Shown here in pieces: positions 50,846 through 60,349 of a DNA stretch of 64,000 nucleotides. The translations under genes and the position numbers were made by a program. Source of the DNA: Halorubrum sp. CBA1229 (GTDB taxonomy: Archaea; Halobacteriota; Halobacteria; Halobacteriales; Haloferacaceae); the NCBI RefSeq assembly GCF_003721435.2, contig NZ_CP054586.1, forward strand, positions 186,001 to 250,000. The letters are read 5' to 3'. The notes below the pieces were generated by a model. The model saw only the letters and a list, made by a program, of their open reading frames with translations, had not been told where the DNA came from and ran no database searches. Each line of letters starts with the position of its first letter. The first letter of the stretch is position 1.

Positions 50846-51168
50846 CCTGCTCTCCGCTATTGTCTCTCTCGCACGAACTGATTCTTTTTGCGGCTGTCTG
50901 TGTCGGTCACAGCCGTACGCCCAGCAGAACCGTTTCGCCGGCAGCGTCGCAGACGTCCCGTTCTCGCGCCAGAAACTGTGTCGCAACTGATGGGGAGTAT
51001 CGTCTCCGTCAATCGATGCTCGCCGTCCCGTCCGACGAGAATGCGATCCGGATGGACGATCATCTCGCTGAACTGTGGGGCGGTTTCTCTGTCTGAGACC
51101 CATCTTGTCGTAATCCTGTCACAAAGATTTATTTACCTACTGCTAATGAAGCGAAATGGACACAGATA
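50846..51168. other. Intergenic region with a possible terminator and promoter
   Basis: A hairpin GGCTGT-n11-ACAGCC near 50892-50914 after a T-run may end the binding-protein message. A TATA-like AGATTTATTTAC near 51126-51137 lies about 32 bases before ATG 51169. No gene seen. Confidence 0.4.
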
Positions 51169-52110
51169 ATGAGCTACGAAAACGTCAAAAGCGGGCTCCG
51201 TAGCGTCGCCTTTACCGTGACGACTCCGTTCGACGAAGAGGGCGAGAACGTACGGTACGACGTCCACAAAGAGAACGTTCGTGCTATCGAGGACGCCGGC
51301 GCGGAACTGTTCGTTCCGTGTGGGAACACCGGCGAGTACTATTCTCTCTCGAACGCCGAGCGAGCAAACGTTGTCGAGGCGACGGTCGAAGCGGTCGACG
51401 AAAGTAGTACGGTCGTCGCCGGTGCCGGTGGCAGCACAAAGAACGTACAGCAACTCCTGGGCGAGTACGAGTCGATCGGGGTCGACGCGGGGATGATTAT
51501 GCACCCGGCCCACACGTACCTCCACAAAGAGGGGATCTTCCAGTACTACGATGACATCGTGAAGTCGACCAATCTCCCGATCGTTCTCTACAAACGGGGG
51601 CCGGAGCTTTCCGACGACGTCATCGCGAGACTGGGCCAGCGAGAGAACGTCGTTGGCGTCAAATACGCGGTGAATGACATCGGGGCGTTCTCCAAAGCGA
51701 TTACGGCTACAGACGCTGATCTCGTCTGGCTCGATGGAATCGCCGAGCGGTTCGCGCCGACGTTCGCTCTGGAGGGAGCAGAAGGGTTTACCACTGGCAT
51801 CGGTTCGTTCGTCCCGAAACCGACACTGGAACTACAAGACGCTCTCAGAAACGAACAGTGGGAGCGCGCGCGTGGAATCCGGGACCTGCTCCGCCCCTAC
51901 GAGGATCTCCGGCAAGAGGCCGGCTCTGAGAACCCGTTCGGCGCGGCGAACAATATTCCCGCAGTCAAATACGGGATGGAGCTCGCCGGCCTATACGGTG
52001 GACCGGTGCGCGAGCCGCTCGTGGAACTCGATGATCAGGACAAAGAGCGCGCCGAGGAGTATTACGACCGAATCTCCTCGACGTTGGAGACAGCGAACTT
52101 CAGCGACTGA
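51169..52110 (+). CDS. DHDPS/KdgD-family lyase, probable 5-keto-4-deoxyglucarate dehydratase
   Basis: A 313-residue class I aldolase-type TIM barrel of the dihydrodipicolinate synthase family. Schiff-base Lys165 lies in VGVKYAVND, the catalytic Tyr141 in VLYKRG, and the GNTGEYYSLS substrate loop is at 52-61. With glucarate dehydratase in the same cluster it most likely decarboxylates and dehydrates 5-keto-4-deoxyglucarate to 2-oxoglutarate semialdehyde (KdgD), but aldolase members look similar. Its stop is two bases before palindromic copy B. Confidence 0.8.
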   Translation: MSYENVKSGLRSVAFTVTTPFDEEGENVRYDVHKENVRAIEDAGAELFVPCGNTGEYYSLSNAERANVVEATVEAVDESSTVVAGAGGSTKNVQQLLGEYESIGVDAGMIMHPAHTYLHKEGIFQYYDDIVKSTNLPIVLYKRGPELSDDVIARLGQRENVVGVKYAVNDIGAFSKAITATDADLVWLDGIAERFAPTFALEGAEGFTTGIGSFVPKPTLELQDALRNEQWERARGIRDLLRPYEDLRQEAGSENPFGAANNIPAVKYGMELAGLYGGPVREPLVELDDQDKERAEEYYDRISSTLETANFSD

Positions 52111-52112
52111 TA

Positions 52113-52191
52113 TAGTAGCGTTTGCACGTCTTCACTCGCCCGATCGCACGACAGCGTGCGGCGGACGAGCAATCAGTTGCAACCGCTGGCA
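52113..52191 (-). repeat. Doubly palindromic element, copy B (inverted to copy A)
   Basis: TAGTAGCGTTTGCA (52113-52126) then ACGTCTTCA, an inner CGCACG-acag-CGTGCG (52145-52160), and TTGCAACCGCTGGCA at the other end with four mismatches to the outer arm. It matches the reverse complement of 41641-41720 over most of its length. Confidence 0.7.
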
Positions 52192-52414
52192 GATACCGTC
52201 AGAAACGAGTCTGTGACGCATTTCGTCACCACGAAATGGCGAATCTCTTGATACGGGTGGCCGGCTCTGATGGGATGAAAGCCTGCTAAGTCCCCAGCGT
52301 GCGTGGAAGGTATGGGGGTGGTCAAAGGCCTATGATTCAACAGCGTCTCAGAACGCGTGGCTCTGATTGGCCTACCTGCCAAGGACGCACTATCATGGGA
52401 GGCCGAATAGGTGT
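52192..52414. other. Non-coding stretch between the palindromic element and the IS5 copy
   Basis: No gene is convincing. It contains short local inverted repeats (GACGCATTTCGTCACC..) only. Confidence 0.3.
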
Positions 52415-53357
52415 GGCTCTGCTTTGTTGAATTCGATGACGGCGTCGGGATCACTGTTTGAGAGCCTGTTCGAGGTTGTAGACTGCGGCGGTCACCACGA
52501 GTTCGCGGAACTCGCGGTGCCACATGCAAGGGTGGACAGTGGGGCCGAATCGACGCTTGATGGTCGAAAAGGCGGTCTCGGCCATCTAGCGCTGGCCGTA
52601 TCACTCGCTGTCCAACCGTGCGTTGTGTGCGTGATCGTACGCAGCAAACAGCCGTTGACGCAGCAAGGGCGGGACGCCCGCTGACCAGAGGGCGTCCCGG
52701 TGCAATTGGTCGTCATAGCCCTTGTCGCCGGCGAGACTCTCGATTTTCTCGGTGTTACGAAGGGCGGCTCGACGGCCAGTTTGGGTGTCGTGCGGCCAGT
52801 GTGCCGAGCAGTGAATATCGATGATGGCACACGAATTTGTATCAACGAGGGCCGTCGTTTTGAGCGTGCGTATGTGGCGATCCGAGCGGTGTTGGTAGTG
52901 TCTCGATGCCGTTTCGCGGTCGAAGAATGTGGCATCGATGGCACCGTGCGAACCCGGATCGCAGATGGTCGCGGACTCACGAAGGAACCCACGCCATATC
53001 GACATGGGCACCCTCTCAAACGACCGATACAGCGTTGAGGGTGCGGGAAATGCCGTCCGCGCCAGCTGTAACAGCCCGCGAACTCGACCCATTTCACTCG
53101 CCCAGTCCACGATTTCGCGGTACGTCGCGTCCATGTGAACCCGCAAAAAGTGGAGCGTCACATGCTTCCAGCCGGGAAATCCGTGGCCAGTCGGATCACT
53201 CACCGCCGTTGGACTGGCGGCACAGCGCTTTTGAGCCAGCGACGCGGCTTGCTTAACGAAGCGGAAAAGTAGGGTAGTCACATTCGACTCTTCCGCTTCG
53301 CTACTACCTTCAGAGCGACGCTATCCCGCCGCCTTCTGCGGATTCAACAGAGCAACC
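52415..53357 (-). mobile_element. IS5-family insertion sequence with decayed transposase
   Basis: Terminal inverted repeats GGCTCTGCTTTGTTGAATTC (52415-52434) and GATTCAACAGAGCAACC (53341-53357) bound about 940 bp. The right end is adjacent to the AOR remnant, so the element may mark the deletion that removed the AOR N-terminus. Confidence 0.65.
52451..53281 (-). pseudogene. IS5-family transposase with two in-frame stops
   Basis: A 277-codon frame from GTG 53281 to TGA 52451. The DDE core is visible (AIDATFFDRETASRHY, LAGDKGYDDQLHRDAL, then METAFSTIKRR-like MAETAFSTIKRRFG). It is broken only by TGA at 52601-52603 and TAG at 52586-52588, five codons apart, in RLDSE*YGQR*MAETAF, where Arg (CGA) and Trp (TGG) are expected. 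Without these stops it would be complete, so inactivation is recent. Confidence 0.8.
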
Positions 53358-53358
53358 T

Positions 53359-54541
53359 CGACGGAACGCGCGTTTGGATACGGTGGGATCGGTGCGGTCC
53401 TCGGTTCGAAGAACGTGAAGGATGTCCACCTTCGGGGGCGACTCGCCGCCCGACATCGAGATCCCGGCCGGACAGATGGAGATCCACCGCGAGGCGGCAA
53501 CGGACGATCGCGTGATGAAAGAGCAGGGGACGGTTGCGGTGATGGATTTGGCGAATGAGGTGAACGGACTGCCGTCGTATTACTTCTCCGAGCAGTCGTT
53601 CGAGGGGGCAGAGGGAATCAACGGCGAGGCTGTCGCCTCGAAAAAATACAAGAAAGGAACGTGTTCTGCGTGCGTCTTTGCGTGCAAACTGCTGACGCGA
53701 GACGAAGAACGGGGCATCGAGACGGAGGGCCCGGAGTTCGGGGTGGCGATGGCGTTCGGATCGAATCAGGGCGTCGACGATATCGTGCACATGATGAAGT
53801 CTAACCGGATGTATGACATTTACCGACTCGATGCCATCTCGACCGGAAACGTCGTCGCCGCGTACCTTGCGGCCGAAGACGAGTTCGGTAACAGAGAACC
53901 CGTCTGGGATCTCGTCGAGCAGATCGCCCACCGCGAGGGTGTCGGCGACGCCCTCGCTGGCGGCATCGATCGCGTACACGGGGAGCTGGGTATCGACAAC
54001 TGGTCGGTGAAGGGTATGGACTTTACCGCTCACGAGGGGCGCGTCTTTCACGGTCAGGGGCCCTCTTACGCCGTCGCGAACCGCGGTGCGGATCACATGT
54101 ACGCGACGTTCTACTCCGGTTGAGTATTCTCTCGTCCCGCAAGAGCAGGCGGTCGATCCGGAGGGAACGCTCGGCAAGGCCGAGACGCTGATCGAACGGG
54201 AGAATCTGATTGCACTCAACGACAGCGGCGTCGTCTGTAATTTCTCGCGGGACTATATGACTCCCGAGCGGTACGAGATGCTGTTCGGGATCGACTACGA
54301 GGAACTCCTCGCGGTGGATGGGCGAACCGTCACGTTGGAACGGCACTTCAACAACCGCTTGGGCTTCGACGGGGACGACGACAGGCTCCCGTACGACCTC
54401 CCCGACTTCGAGGCGCCCCTCGACGTGTACTACGACTCGCGCGGGTGGACCGAACAGAGAGTCGTACCCGAGGCGCAAGTGCCCAAAACTGAGAGGGAGT
54501 CCCGTACGTCTCGAGACTCGATTGACATACCGTGCAGTTAG
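53359..54541 (+). pseudogene. Aldehyde ferredoxin oxidoreductase (AOR) pseudogene
   Basis: Tungsten-dependent AOR family remnant. It starts in mid-protein (FGYGGIGAVLGSKNVKDV), changes frame near 53428, runs as GQMEIHREAATDDRVMKEQG, KKGTCSACVFACKLLTRDEE, GSNQGVDDIVHMMKSN, LDAISTGNVVAAYLAAED and GPSYAVANRGADHMYATFYS, then changes frame at about 54117 by one extra C (TACTCCGG for TACTCGG) and continues EYSLVPQEQAVDPEGTLGKA to TAG 54541. The N-terminal pterin-binding domain is missing. An AOR would suit aldehyde oxidation in this cluster but is not functional. Confidence 0.8.
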
Positions 54542-54603
54542 TCGTGTTGCCACAGCCACGATAATTCCGCGGAACGTCTCGTATATCCGGATCGATAGTG
54601 GAC

Positions 54604-54615
54604 AAATTTATTATG
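54604..54615 (+). promoter_or_regulatory. TATA-like box of the permease operon
   Basis: AAATTTATTATG lies 25-36 bases before ATG 54640 and favours that start over two in-frame upstream codons (54598, 54613). Confidence 0.45.
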
Positions 54616-54639
54616 GTCCGCAAAGGAGGAGTAGATACC

Positions 54640-55608
54640 ATGGGTGTTGCTAACAGAATAGCAGAAACCTACGAGAAGCTGTTCAACCGACAGACCGGAC
54701 CGGAAGATATCGGACCAGTACGAGAGTTCATCAACGACCACTTCATGGGGGTCGTGTTGTTCCTCCCTCTACTGGTGCTCGGGGGACTCGTGGTGCTCCC
54801 GCTCTGGTACCTCCTCTATTCGAGCGTTCACCGGACGGGACGGTACGTCCAGGGAACGCAGTTCGTCGGACTGGAGAACTACATCCAGGCGTTCAACGAT
54901 CCGATGTTCTGGATGACGCTCCAGCACTCGACGCTGTACGCAGTTGGGTCGGTTGTGATCGCGTTCCTCCTCGGACTCATCAGTGCGCTCGCGATCAATC
55001 AGCTACGAAACGAACGGTTACGGAGCACGTTCACCGTTCTTATTCTACTCGCGTGGGCAGTCCCGCTGGTCGTCACCGGACTGATCTGGCGGTTCATCCT
55101 CAACGCGAACTACGGAATTGCGAACGCCTTCCTGATACAGGCGGGACTGATCACAGAGAGCATCGGGTTCATCACTAGCTCGACGCCGGCCTTCCTCGCG
55201 ATCATCGTTGTGGACGCGTGGGCCCGGGCGCCGTTCGCCACAATCATCCTCCTCGCGGGGCTCCAGACGATTCCGGAGGACCTCTACGAGGCAGCACGGA
55301 TCGACGGAGCGACGGACTTCCAGATGTTCAAAGACATCACCCTCCCGCACCTCAAACCCTCTGCGGGCGTCGCACTCCTCATTATGTCGATGTTCGCGTT
55401 CCGCACGTTCTCGGTCGTGTTCGCGCTGACTCAGGGCGGGCCGAGTAACGCGACCGAAGTCCTGGCGACGTACATCTACCGAACCGGTATCGGTCAGGGA
55501 CGGCTCGGCTACGCCGCCGCGCTGTCTGTGATTATGATCCTGATCACGCTCGTGTTCGTGACCTTGTACGTCAAACGAATACAGCAAGAAGCGCTCGAAA
55601 CCGCATAA
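54640..55608 (+). CDS. ABC transporter permease (MalF/UgpA type)
   Basis: A 322-residue inner-membrane permease with six predicted TM helices and the cytoplasmic EAA loop (LYEAARIDGATDFQMFKDIT, LPHLKP) that contacts the ATPase. The first of two permeases; the second starts 14 bases after its stop. It should work with the binding protein at 49358 and the ATPase at 58048. Confidence 0.9.
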   Translation: MGVANRIAETYEKLFNRQTGPEDIGPVREFINDHFMGVVLFLPLLVLGGLVVLPLWYLLYSSVHRTGRYVQGTQFVGLENYIQAFNDPMFWMTLQHSTLYAVGSVVIAFLLGLISALAINQLRNERLRSTFTVLILLAWAVPLVVTGLIWRFILNANYGIANAFLIQAGLITESIGFITSSTPAFLAIIVVDAWARAPFATIILLAGLQTIPEDLYEAARIDGATDFQMFKDITLPHLKPSAGVALLIMSMFAFRTFSVVFALTQGGPSNATEVLATYIYRTGIGQGRLGYAAALSVIMILITLVFVTLYVKRIQQEALETA

Positions 55609-55622
55609 CTGGAGATAACACA

Positions 55623-56519
55623 ATGGCACTACTGGACACATTCGTCAGTTCGGATCGCCGATACGAGATCAGTCAACAGATTGCGAGCGTCGTCAAGTCC
55701 CGATACTTCATCATCGGGGTCTTACTACTTATCACGCTGTACTTCACGTTCCCCATCTACTGGACGTTCGTGTCGTCGATTAAAACTCTCGAAGGGATTC
55801 ATCGATTCCCCCCGACGCTCATCCCGCAGGACACGATCGTTCCCCTCTGGCAGAACTACGTCGATATCTGGGTGCAACGTAACTTCGATAGCTACACGAT
55901 CAACAGCCTCGTCATCGCGGTCTCGACCACGGTGATCGTGATGTTCTTCGGGACGCTCGCCGGATACGGGTTCTCGCGCTTTCGGTTCCCGTACGACGAT
56001 TACGTCTTCATCGGTATCCTCGGCGCTCGCCTTCTCCCGCCGATCGGGATGCTGGTTCCGTTCTTCACCGTCTTCGGCGACTTAAACCTTCTCGACACGC
56101 GGATCGCATTAATCGTCGTGTACACGTATATGAACCTGCCCCTCGTGGTCTGGCTGATGCGAAACTTCTTCGTCTCGATTCCGTCTGATCTCGACGAAGC
56201 GGCCTATATCGACGGCGCGACCCGATTCCAGACGTTCAAGGACATCATCCTGCCGCTCGCTCGGCCGGGGATTGCCGCATCCGCCATCCTTGTGTTCTTG
56301 TTCTCCTGGCGCGAGTTCCTGTTCGCGCTCGTCCTGACCGTCTCACCCTCCGCGCGGACGCTTCCGGTCGGATCCGTCCTGTTCGTCGAAGACGTCGTCA
56401 CGCTCTGGAACTATCTTGCTGCTGCCGGATTCTTGGCGATGCTCCCGGCGCTTCTCTTCGTCATCCTGTTCCAGCGCCACATCGTCAGCGGCCTCACTGC
56501 CGGCGCGGTCAAGGGATAA
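55623..56519 (+). CDS. ABC transporter permease (MalG/UgpE type)
   Basis: A 298-residue permease with six TM helices and EAA loop (LDEAAYIDGATRFQTFKDII, LPLARPG). The MalG-type N-terminal helix with its following WTFVSSIKTLEG segment is present. It forms an operon with the previous gene. Downstream, an ISH3-type remnant separates it from the ATPase gene, which may reduce or uncouple ATPase expression. Confidence 0.9.
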   Translation: MALLDTFVSSDRRYEISQQIASVVKSRYFIIGVLLLITLYFTFPIYWTFVSSIKTLEGIHRFPPTLIPQDTIVPLWQNYVDIWVQRNFDSYTINSLVIAVSTTVIVMFFGTLAGYGFSRFRFPYDDYVFIGILGARLLPPIGMLVPFFTVFGDLNLLDTRIALIVVYTYMNLPLVVWLMRNFFVSIPSDLDEAAYIDGATRFQTFKDIILPLARPGIAASAILVFLFSWREFLFALVLTVSPSARTLPVGSVLFVEDVVTLWNYLAAAGFLAMLPALLFVILFQRHIVSGLTAGAVKG

Positions 56520-56679
56520 TACCGTTCCCCGCTCTCTATCCTTCACCTCGGCGCCGCGTTCCGTCGCTTGTTTCGCTTGAAGACAATCACGCCGGTCGAA
56601 TAGAGACGTCCCAGCTACGGCCGACGTGTCCTGCCTTTTCAGTAGTTGCCGAACCTAGCTGAGACTCTTCACGCTAGGC

Positions 56680-57808
56680 TACGTTGGTTGACCAATAGTC
56701 CAGACAGTTGAGGCGAAACAGGTCTGTCGTGCTGTGTCGACGGTCCTGTTTCCGGAACTGGAATTCGGCGTCAAACCGTGCGGTGAGTACACGAGAGAGG
56801 ATTTCTGCGGAATCCTTTCTCGCATCGCTTTTGAGCAGGATCTCGCAAATACTGGCAGGAAAACGCTCCAGCTTGACCGTAGCGAGCAAGTGGACGTGAC
56901 GTCTACTTGTTCGGAATCCTCTCGCCAAATCGTTGCTGTACCACTTGCGAAATCTCTCGACAGATGCCATTAACGATCAATTCGATGGCGTTCGAGATCG
57001 ACTGTTCGAAGCCCTCCGATCACGGCGCGGACTTCCTCCATTCGTCGATGTTGCCATCGATCTCCATAAGTGGCGATTCTACGGCTCTGCCGACACTGAC
57101 CACGTAATTACGACGTATCCTGCTCTGGGAACGAATAGAGCGTTTTGCTTCGCAACGTTGTGTATCGTTGCGCCACACACTTGATTTACCCTTGACGTGA
57201 TACCAATAGACGCGAACGGCTTTCGCGCCAAGCGCGAAGCCGTTCGCTCTTTGCTCGAAACGGCTCAACAGTATGTCTCAATTCGACATGTGAACCTCGA
57301 CCGTGGATTCTATCAAGTTCACGTCGTTGCAGAGTTAGATCGGCTCGATGTCGGTTATATCGTGCGTGCGCGTCAGAGTAGTGAAATGAAAAGACGTCTT
57401 AGCGCTGGCGCTGAGGCGGTCGCTGACGAGTATACGATGCAGCGAAAGCGCAAACCAACGGCGTCAGTAGATGTCACGGTCTTTGCGGTTCCGCACCGCA
57501 CAAGCGAAGACGATAACATATGGTTCGTGATAAGTTCGGACGTAGATACGTCGACAGCGAAAGCGTACGCGGCGGCGTTTCGCCGCCGCTGGGGAATCAA
57601 AACATCATATCGACAGATCGGTGATCTTCTTCCGAGAACCTCGTCGCCAACGTTCTCTGAGAGGTTATTCTACTTTTTATTCGCGGTGTCGCTGTATAAT
57701 CTGTGGGTGTTAGCCAACGTCCTAGCCGCACCTAGAACAGGTCCAAAGACACCACAGATCTCAACACGGATCTTCCGTAGATTGGTTCTCTCGACAGAAT
57801 ACGGCTGA
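56680..57808 (+). pseudogene. ISH3-family transposase pseudogene
   Basis: Frames read LFPELEFGVKPCGEYTREDF, change frame near 56920, then LYHLRNLSTDAINDQFDGVR, VDVAIDLHKWRFYGSADTD, and stop at TGA 57182-57184 (HT*FTLDVIPID, where Arg is expected), then continue in the same frame through HVNLDRGFYQVHVVAELDRL to RRRWGIKTSYRQIGDLLPRT and the end. The DDE residues Asp in AIDLHKW, Asp in LDRGFY and Glu/Lys in WGIKTSYR region (Glu replaced by Lys) are recognisable. It sits between the permease and ATPase genes; its ends were not resolved. Confidence 0.75.
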
Positions 57809-58047
57809 GTACGTACTCGGATTCGACTGGGATGACCAGAGAGTACGCCGATTGTGGAGAGGTATCGCTCGGGAACGCCGCTAACGCGGCGTTTCCCCGA
57901 TCTCTCAAAGAACCTGTCACAGCGGAATCTGCCAAGATCTTGAGATTCGATGAGTTCAACGGCTTGGTTGGTGCGGAGCAGGATTTGATTCGGCAACTAC
58001 TGTTTGTTTGGGGAACTTTTTTGTGAGTGAGTGACAGAGCAACGTGT
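57809..58047. other. IS tail and upstream region of the ATPase gene
   Basis: No gene seen. A hairpin CGCCGCTAACGCGGCG (57880-57895) may be an IS feature. No clear TATA box for the ATPase gene was identified. Confidence 0.35.
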
Positions 58048-59247
58048 ATGTCTGAGACAGCGATGAGTCAACAGGTGGACGATCAGGATAGAGGCGCTGA
58101 CAAAAAGACGACGCTGCAGCTCGAGGGCCTGACGAAAATATACGACGAGGGGGACGAAAACGTCTTAGCTGTCGATGAGATGAACGTCGATATCAAGGAC
58201 GGGGAGTTCCTCGTCTTTGTCGGTCCATCAGGCTGTGGAAAGACGACCACGCTGCGATGTATCGCCGGACTCGAAGACATCACTGATGGTGCGGTCATCA
58301 TCGATGGCGAGGACGTATCGGGACAGGCACCGAGAGAACGTGACATCGCGATGGTGTTCCAGACGTACGCTCTCTACCCGCACATGACGGTCCGCGAGAA
58401 TATGGCGTACCCGCTCAAGGTCCGGGGATACGACCGTGAGGACCGGGAGCGACAAGTCGAGGAGACGGCGGAGCTCCTCCAGATTCCGGAACTGCTTAAC
58501 CGCCAACCTGCAGACCTCTCCGGCGGACAGCAACAGCGGGTCGCGCTCGGTCGCGCACTTGTCCGCGAGCCGAAGGTCTTCCTGTTCGACGAACCGCTGA
58601 GCAACCTCGACGCAAAACTACGCGTGCGGATGCGGACAGAACTGAACCGACTCCACAGCCAGATCGGCAAGACGTCCGTCTACGTCACCCACGATCAGGC
58701 CGAGGCGATGACGCTCGGCGATCGGATCGCGGTGATGCAGGACGCAGAGATCCAGCAGATTGCACCGCCTCAGACCGTCTACGACCAGCCGGTCAGTCAG
58801 TTCGTCGCGGGGTTCATCGGGAGTCCGCAGATGAATTTCTTCGACGGAACGGCACGGATCGAGGACGATCGCGTCGTCGTCGATACCGGGGCGTTCGAAA
58901 TCACGCTTCCGGAAGTGACGAGCGAGAAGATCGAACTCGATCAACCGGGGGGACAAGAAATCTCGTTCGGGATCCGTCCGGAAGATCTGTACGCCGAATC
59001 GACCGGCGAGGAACCGGACGCTTCGACGAGCAGCTTCGAGGCCGAAGTCCTCGTCGTCGAGGAGATGGGCTCAGAGTTCCACCTCACGCTTGAACGCAAC
59101 GGCGTCGAATTCCAGGGAATTGTCGAACCCGACGCCGACCTCGAACGCGAGGACCGGGCAACTATCGAACTCGACCTCGAAAAATGCCACCTGTTCGATG
59201 GCTCTACCGGCGATTCGCTGCTCTACGGTCCTGATAGCGGCAGTTGA
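58048..59247 (+). CDS. ABC transporter ATP-binding protein (MalK/UgpC type)
   Basis: A 399-residue ATPase that powers carbohydrate import. Walker A is GPSGCGKTT, Q-loop in MVFQTYALYPHMTV, signature LSGGQQQRVALGRALV, Walker B VFLFDEPLSNLDA, and switch His in VYVTHDQAEAM. The C-terminal 130 residues form the TOBE/OB regulatory domain seen in MalK. ATG 58048 is favoured; ATGs 15 bases downstream and 21 upstream are possible. The likely partners are the permeases upstream. Confidence 0.92.
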   Translation: MSETAMSQQVDDQDRGADKKTTLQLEGLTKIYDEGDENVLAVDEMNVDIKDGEFLVFVGPSGCGKTTTLRCIAGLEDITDGAVIIDGEDVSGQAPRERDIAMVFQTYALYPHMTVRENMAYPLKVRGYDREDRERQVEETAELLQIPELLNRQPADLSGGQQQRVALGRALVREPKVFLFDEPLSNLDAKLRVRMRTELNRLHSQIGKTSVYVTHDQAEAMTLGDRIAVMQDAEIQQIAPPQTVYDQPVSQFVAGFIGSPQMNFFDGTARIEDDRVVVDTGAFEITLPEVTSEKIELDQPGGQEISFGIRPEDLYAESTGEEPDASTSSFEAEVLVVEEMGSEFHLTLERNGVEFQGIVEPDADLEREDRATIELDLEKCHLFDGSTGDSLLYGPDSGS

Positions 59248-59300
59248 GTGAAGGTCGTCGGTCAGTACCGTCTGAGTTCAGACAAGCGCGGACACGAGAA

Positions 59301-60326
59301 ATGAGTACGAAGGATACCCTTGAAGTTGGTCTCACTGCCGAGACGCTGTACAATCAGTCGATCGAATCGGACGTGTTCGGAGAACTTGACGTGACGTTCC
59401 GGACGGCGGATGTCGAAACGACCGACGATGTCGTCGAGGCCTTTGCCGGCGTCGACGCGGTGATCGATCGGTTGAATTCGGTTCCGTACCCTCGCGATGT
59501 CATCGACAGACTCGCTGCGGAGGGGTGTCGCGTCCTCGCCCGGTGCGGCATCGGCGTCGATATGATCGATCACGAGTGGGCGGCCGAGCGAGGGATGTCC
59601 GTCGTCAACGTCCCCGAGTACTGTCAGGAGGAAGTCGCAGACCACGCGATTCTGTTGATTCTTGCGCTCCAGCGCGACCTCGCTGTATATAATGGCGCAT
59701 TACACGCGGGGCAGTGGGACAGACGCCTCGCGACCGCCTCGATCGAACGGACGAGTACGCAGGTGCTCGGTCTCGTCGGGTTCGGATCTATCGCACGTCG
59801 GGTCGCAGAACGCGCGAACGCCTTCGGAATGGACGTCATCGCGACCGATCCCGAAGTGGACGTAGAGACGATGTCCGAGTTCAACGTGGGTGAGCGAGAG
59901 CACACGACTCTCCTCGAAACCGCAGACGTCATCTCCGTCCACGTACCCCTCATAGACCAGACCCGGGGGATGTTCGACCGGGACGCGTTCGACCGGATGA
60001 AAGATTCCGCGTATCTGGTGAACGTCTCGCGGGGCGGCATTGTCGACGAACGCGCGCTCGCTGTCGCTATCGAGGAGGACATCGTTGGGGGGGCGGCGCT
60101 CGATGTGCACGTCGAGGAACCCGCAGACAGACTGGGCGCGGGGGGGACCGCCTCCTTCGAGAGCCCGCTCAGGAGCTCCGATAACGTCCTGTTGACGCCG
60201 CACGTCGCGTGGTTTTCGGCGGCAGCCGAAGAGACGAAACGACGTCGGGCAGCCGAAGACGTCCGTCGCGTTCTGACGGGGTCAGAGCCCGAAAATCCGG
60301 TGAACGACCCGACGCAAAATATATAA
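59301..60326 (+). CDS. D-2-hydroxyacid dehydrogenase, copy 2 (CtBP-like)
   Basis: A 341-residue enzyme with Rossmann motif LGLVGFGSIARRV, catalytic Arg in NVSRGGIVDERAL, Glu in DVHVEEPADRL and His in LTPHVAWFS. The C-terminal-binding-protein-like spacing suggests the CtBP/phosphoglycerate dehydrogenase branch. ATG 59301 is the plausible start; the frame runs to 59244 inside the ATPase gene. It is 53 bases downstream of the ATPase and likely co-transcribed. Confidence 0.85.
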   Translation: MSTKDTLEVGLTAETLYNQSIESDVFGELDVTFRTADVETTDDVVEAFAGVDAVIDRLNSVPYPRDVIDRLAAEGCRVLARCGIGVDMIDHEWAAERGMSVVNVPEYCQEEVADHAILLILALQRDLAVYNGALHAGQWDRRLATASIERTSTQVLGLVGFGSIARRVAERANAFGMDVIATDPEVDVETMSEFNVGEREHTTLLETADVISVHVPLIDQTRGMFDRDAFDRMKDSAYLVNVSRGGIVDERALAVAIEEDIVGGAALDVHVEEPADRLGAGGTASFESPLRSSDNVLLTPHVAWFSAAAEETKRRRAAEDVRRVLTGSEPENPVNDPTQNI

Positions 60327-60327
60327 T
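60316..60327 (+). promoter_or_regulatory. TATA-like box of the second enolase-superfamily gene
   Basis: AAAATATATAAT lies 23-34 bases before ATG 60350. It overlaps the stop of the preceding gene and decides the start against the long upstream open frame to 60209. Confidence 0.55.
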
Positions 60328-60349
60328 CCCGGCGAGTCCAACAGCCGGT

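Noticed and set aside
49538-51103. Very long minus-strand open frame opposite the binding protein gene
   Set aside because: It is a shadow of a G/C-rich gene on the + strand with strong signal peptide, lipobox and fold evidence.
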